From an uncultured Bacteroidota bacterium (GTDB lineage Bacteria > Bacteroidota > Bacteroidia > Flavobacteriales > Flavobacteriaceae): a DNA stretch of 64,000 nucleotides. The notes beneath the pieces are model-generated. The model was given only the letters and a program-made list of their open reading frames with translations, did not search any database and was not told the origin of the DNA. The position numbers and the translations under genes are program-made. Where the stretch lies: positions 175,464 to 239,463 of the forward strand of contig CACIHJ010000001.1 of the NCBI GenBank assembly GCA_902586435.1, read 5' to 3'. Shown here piece after piece: positions 62,535 to 64,000 of the stretch (the stretch's first letter is position 1; each line of letters begins with the position of its first letter).

Positions 62535-63437
62535 ATGTCTATTTCCAAGCATATAACTGAGCTTTTATATAATCACAATTGTGTTATTGTTCCAGGATTT
62601 GGTGCTTTTTTAACAAAAAATATCGCTGCATCGAGAAATAATGATGTCTTTTCACCTCCAAAAAAAACCATTGCATTTAATAGTATGCTGAAAGAGAATG
62701 ATGGGCTACTTGCAAACAAGATTAGCGCAACTGATGGCATATCATATAAAGCTGCTTTGAAGAAGATTAAAAAGGATATTAAAACTTTAGCTTCCTCATT
62801 AAATGTTGGTGAAGTAGAAATTGATAATATTGGTATCCTTAGATTAAATGATGAAAAGAAAATTCAATTTCAGCCAAATCCGAATATAAATTTTGACTCT
62901 AAATCATATGGTCTGGAAAGCTTCATAAGAACTCCAAGAAAAACTTCAAGTTCTGAAGAAAAAGTTAAAAAGTTAAGCATTCCCGACTATGCAATAAGGT
63001 ATGCTGCAATAATAATATTACTAATTGGAATAGGTTCAATTAGTTATAATTCATTCGATGAATTTAGATACTTGCAAAAGGCCGAATCATTAGCTAATGC
63101 ACAAAAAAAGATTTTAGAGAATGTGCAAACTGCAACATTTGATCTTGGAGAATATGCTAAAATCAGTATTCCGATTAAGCAAAATATAATACCTGTTAAG
63201 TCAAGCTCAATATATTATAGTGTTATAGCTGGATCTTTTCGTTCAATGGAGAATGCCAATAAAAAATTAAAATCATTAATTACCTTAGGATATCAGGCTT
63301 CATTTACTTCTGTTAATCCTAAAGGATTACATCGTGTTGCATATGCTAGGCTTAAGAACAGAAACGAAGCTGTTAATTTAATTTCCAGAATAAAGAAAGA
63401 CAAAGGCAACGATGCTTGGTTATTAATTGAAAAGTAA
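62535..63437 (+). CDS. CCDC81-like prokaryotic HU-fold and SPOR domain protein
   Basis: This 300-residue protein has an N-terminal HU-like CCDC81 domain (ITELLYNHNCVIVPGFGAFL and VGEVEIDNIGILRL), one membrane helix at about residues 155-172 and a C-terminal SPOR domain (IYYSVIAGSFRSMENANKKL). SPOR domains bind denuded peptidoglycan at septa, suggesting a link between cell division and the nucleoid. The combination is characteristic of Bacteroidota. Confidence 0.88.
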   Translation: MSISKHITELLYNHNCVIVPGFGAFLTKNIAASRNNDVFSPPKKTIAFNSMLKENDGLLANKISATDGISYKAALKKIKKDIKTLASSLNVGEVEIDNIGILRLNDEKKIQFQPNPNINFDSKSYGLESFIRTPRKTSSSEEKVKKLSIPDYAIRYAAIIILLIGIGSISYNSFDEFRYLQKAESLANAQKKILENVQTATFDLGEYAKISIPIKQNIIPVKSSSIYYSVIAGSFRSMENANKKLKSLITLGYQASFTSVNPKGLHRVAYARLKNRNEAVNLISRIKKDKGNDAWLLIEK

Positions 63438-63438
63438 G

Positions 63439-64000
63439 TTAAAATTTACTTAACCAATTCTGGGGATTCACTGGCTTTAACTCATTGAAAATACTAAACT
63501 TCAACACAGCTTTTCCTGATCTGCTATTTGTAAATATTATTCCTATTTCTTCTCCTGCTTTAATTTTATCTCCTTTCTTCACAAAAACCTGTGAGAGATT
63601 TTGATAGTTAGAAATATACTTTCCATGTCTTATTAATATTCCCGGATTTCCTCCTTTAAAACCATAAACAGATAAAACTTCTCCTTCAAAGATAGATTTG
63701 ATTACTGAGTTGGGGGATGTTGTAATCATAAGTCCTGTACTATTTATTGTTGTTGTTCGAACAACTGGATGAGGCTGAGTTCCAAACTTTCTAGTAACAA
63801 CTCCCTCTTTCAATGGCCAAGGTAATTGCCCTTTATTAGATAAAAAGTTTGAAGAAATAATTCTACCCTCTGGTGTAAGGGCAAAATTATTAACACTTGA
63901 ATCATTGTTATTCGATTCTGATATAGCCAATCTAATTAATTTTTGAATTTCATTATCAATAAGCTTTGATTCTTTTTCCTTTTTTCTTATTTCTGCTAGA
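63439..64000 (-). CDS. EnvC-like murein hydrolase activator, M23 domain (5' partial)
   Basis: The frame is open to the window edge; 187 codons are visible including the stop. The first visible residues form a charged coiled coil (LAEIRKKEKESKLIDNEIQK), then a LytM/M23 domain: PWPLKEGVVTRKFGTQPHP, GLMITTSPNSVIKSIFEGEV and VLIRHGKYISNY-like segments. Several Zn ligands of active M23 peptidases are missing, typical of EnvC, which activates amidases during division. It converges with the SPOR gene. Confidence 0.88.
   Translation of the reverse strand, partial: LAEIRKKEKESKLIDNEIQKLIRLAISESNNNDSSVNNFALTPEGRIISSNFLSNKGQLPWPLKEGVVTRKFGTQPHPVVRTTTINSTGLMITTSPNSVIKSIFEGEVLSVYGFKGGNPGILIRHGKYISNYQNLSQVFVKKGDKIKAGEEIGIIFTNSRSGKAVLKFSIFNELKPVNPQNWLSKF

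Overview
The window looks like the chromosome of a marine member of the Bacteroidota, most likely Flavobacteriia. The DNA is strongly AT-rich and densely packed, many genes overlap or touch, and no gene-free stretch exceeds about 170 bases. Several genes are preceded by the Bacteroidota promoter pattern TTG-N19/20-TAnnTTTG. Lineage-typical proteins include a CCDC81-like/SPOR protein, TlpA-like lipoproteins, SusC-type plug domains, a TonB receptor next to a GH16 lipoprotein, and many lipoboxes ending in SC or GC. No rRNA, tRNA, insertion sequence, integrase or CRISPR array was seen.

Region 1 (1-3468) is a carbamoyltransferase cassette: carbamoyltransferase (5' end outside the window), SGNH-like membrane protein, a 49-residue DUF5989 protein and an SxtJ-like protein. 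Ribosomal genes rplU-rpmA (3559-4254) follow on the other strand with their own promoter.

Region 2 (4313-30071) is a large surface-glycan locus. It has a complete UDP-L-FucNAc module (fnlA-fnlB-fnlC plus a WbuB-like glycosyltransferase) and two further nucleotide-sugar SDRs. A formyltransferase/deacetylase pair, glycosyltransferases and a capsule-type protein come next. A ten-gene minus-strand operon (about 26.77 to 17.64 kb) starts with a winged-helix regulator. It continues with a cupin, a nucleotidylyltransferase, UDP-glucose dehydrogenase, a PglK-like ABC flippase, UDP-xylose synthase, neuA, neuB, neuC and a second UDP-GlcNAc 4,6-dehydratase. A WecA-like initiating transferase and a TPR-containing O-antigen ligase/polymerase complete the locus. 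A nearly identical promoter drives the ten-gene operon and the capsule-type gene at 15.4 kb.

Region 3 (30154-33267) is one long surface lipoprotein gene (coiled-coil stalk, then beta-rich repeats) with a long leader and the strongest terminator in the window.

Region 4 (33.4-49.2 kb) is a scavenging region. It encodes an M19 dipeptidase, a PqqB-like MBL protein, a TonB receptor with a GH16 glucanase, CNT, SSS and AGCS transporters, a Tat-exported aminotransferase and an M20 amidohydrolase. A DgcN/DgcA-like pair points to D-glutamate or cell-wall dipeptide use.

Region 5 (49.28-53.37 kb) is a compact six-gene operon in which every product carries an export signal. Three are orphan TonB-receptor plug domains without a barrel; the others are a TlpA-like thioredoxin, a CxCC propeller-like lipoprotein and a second propeller-like lipoprotein. 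It is the best candidate here for an undescribed system.

Region 6 (53.4-64 kb) is mostly housekeeping: LpxR-like lipid A deacylase, GNAT, PBP1A, TrhO, M24 peptidase, RecA, PlsC, TrpS, a CCDC81/SPOR protein and an EnvC-like peptidase that runs off the right edge.
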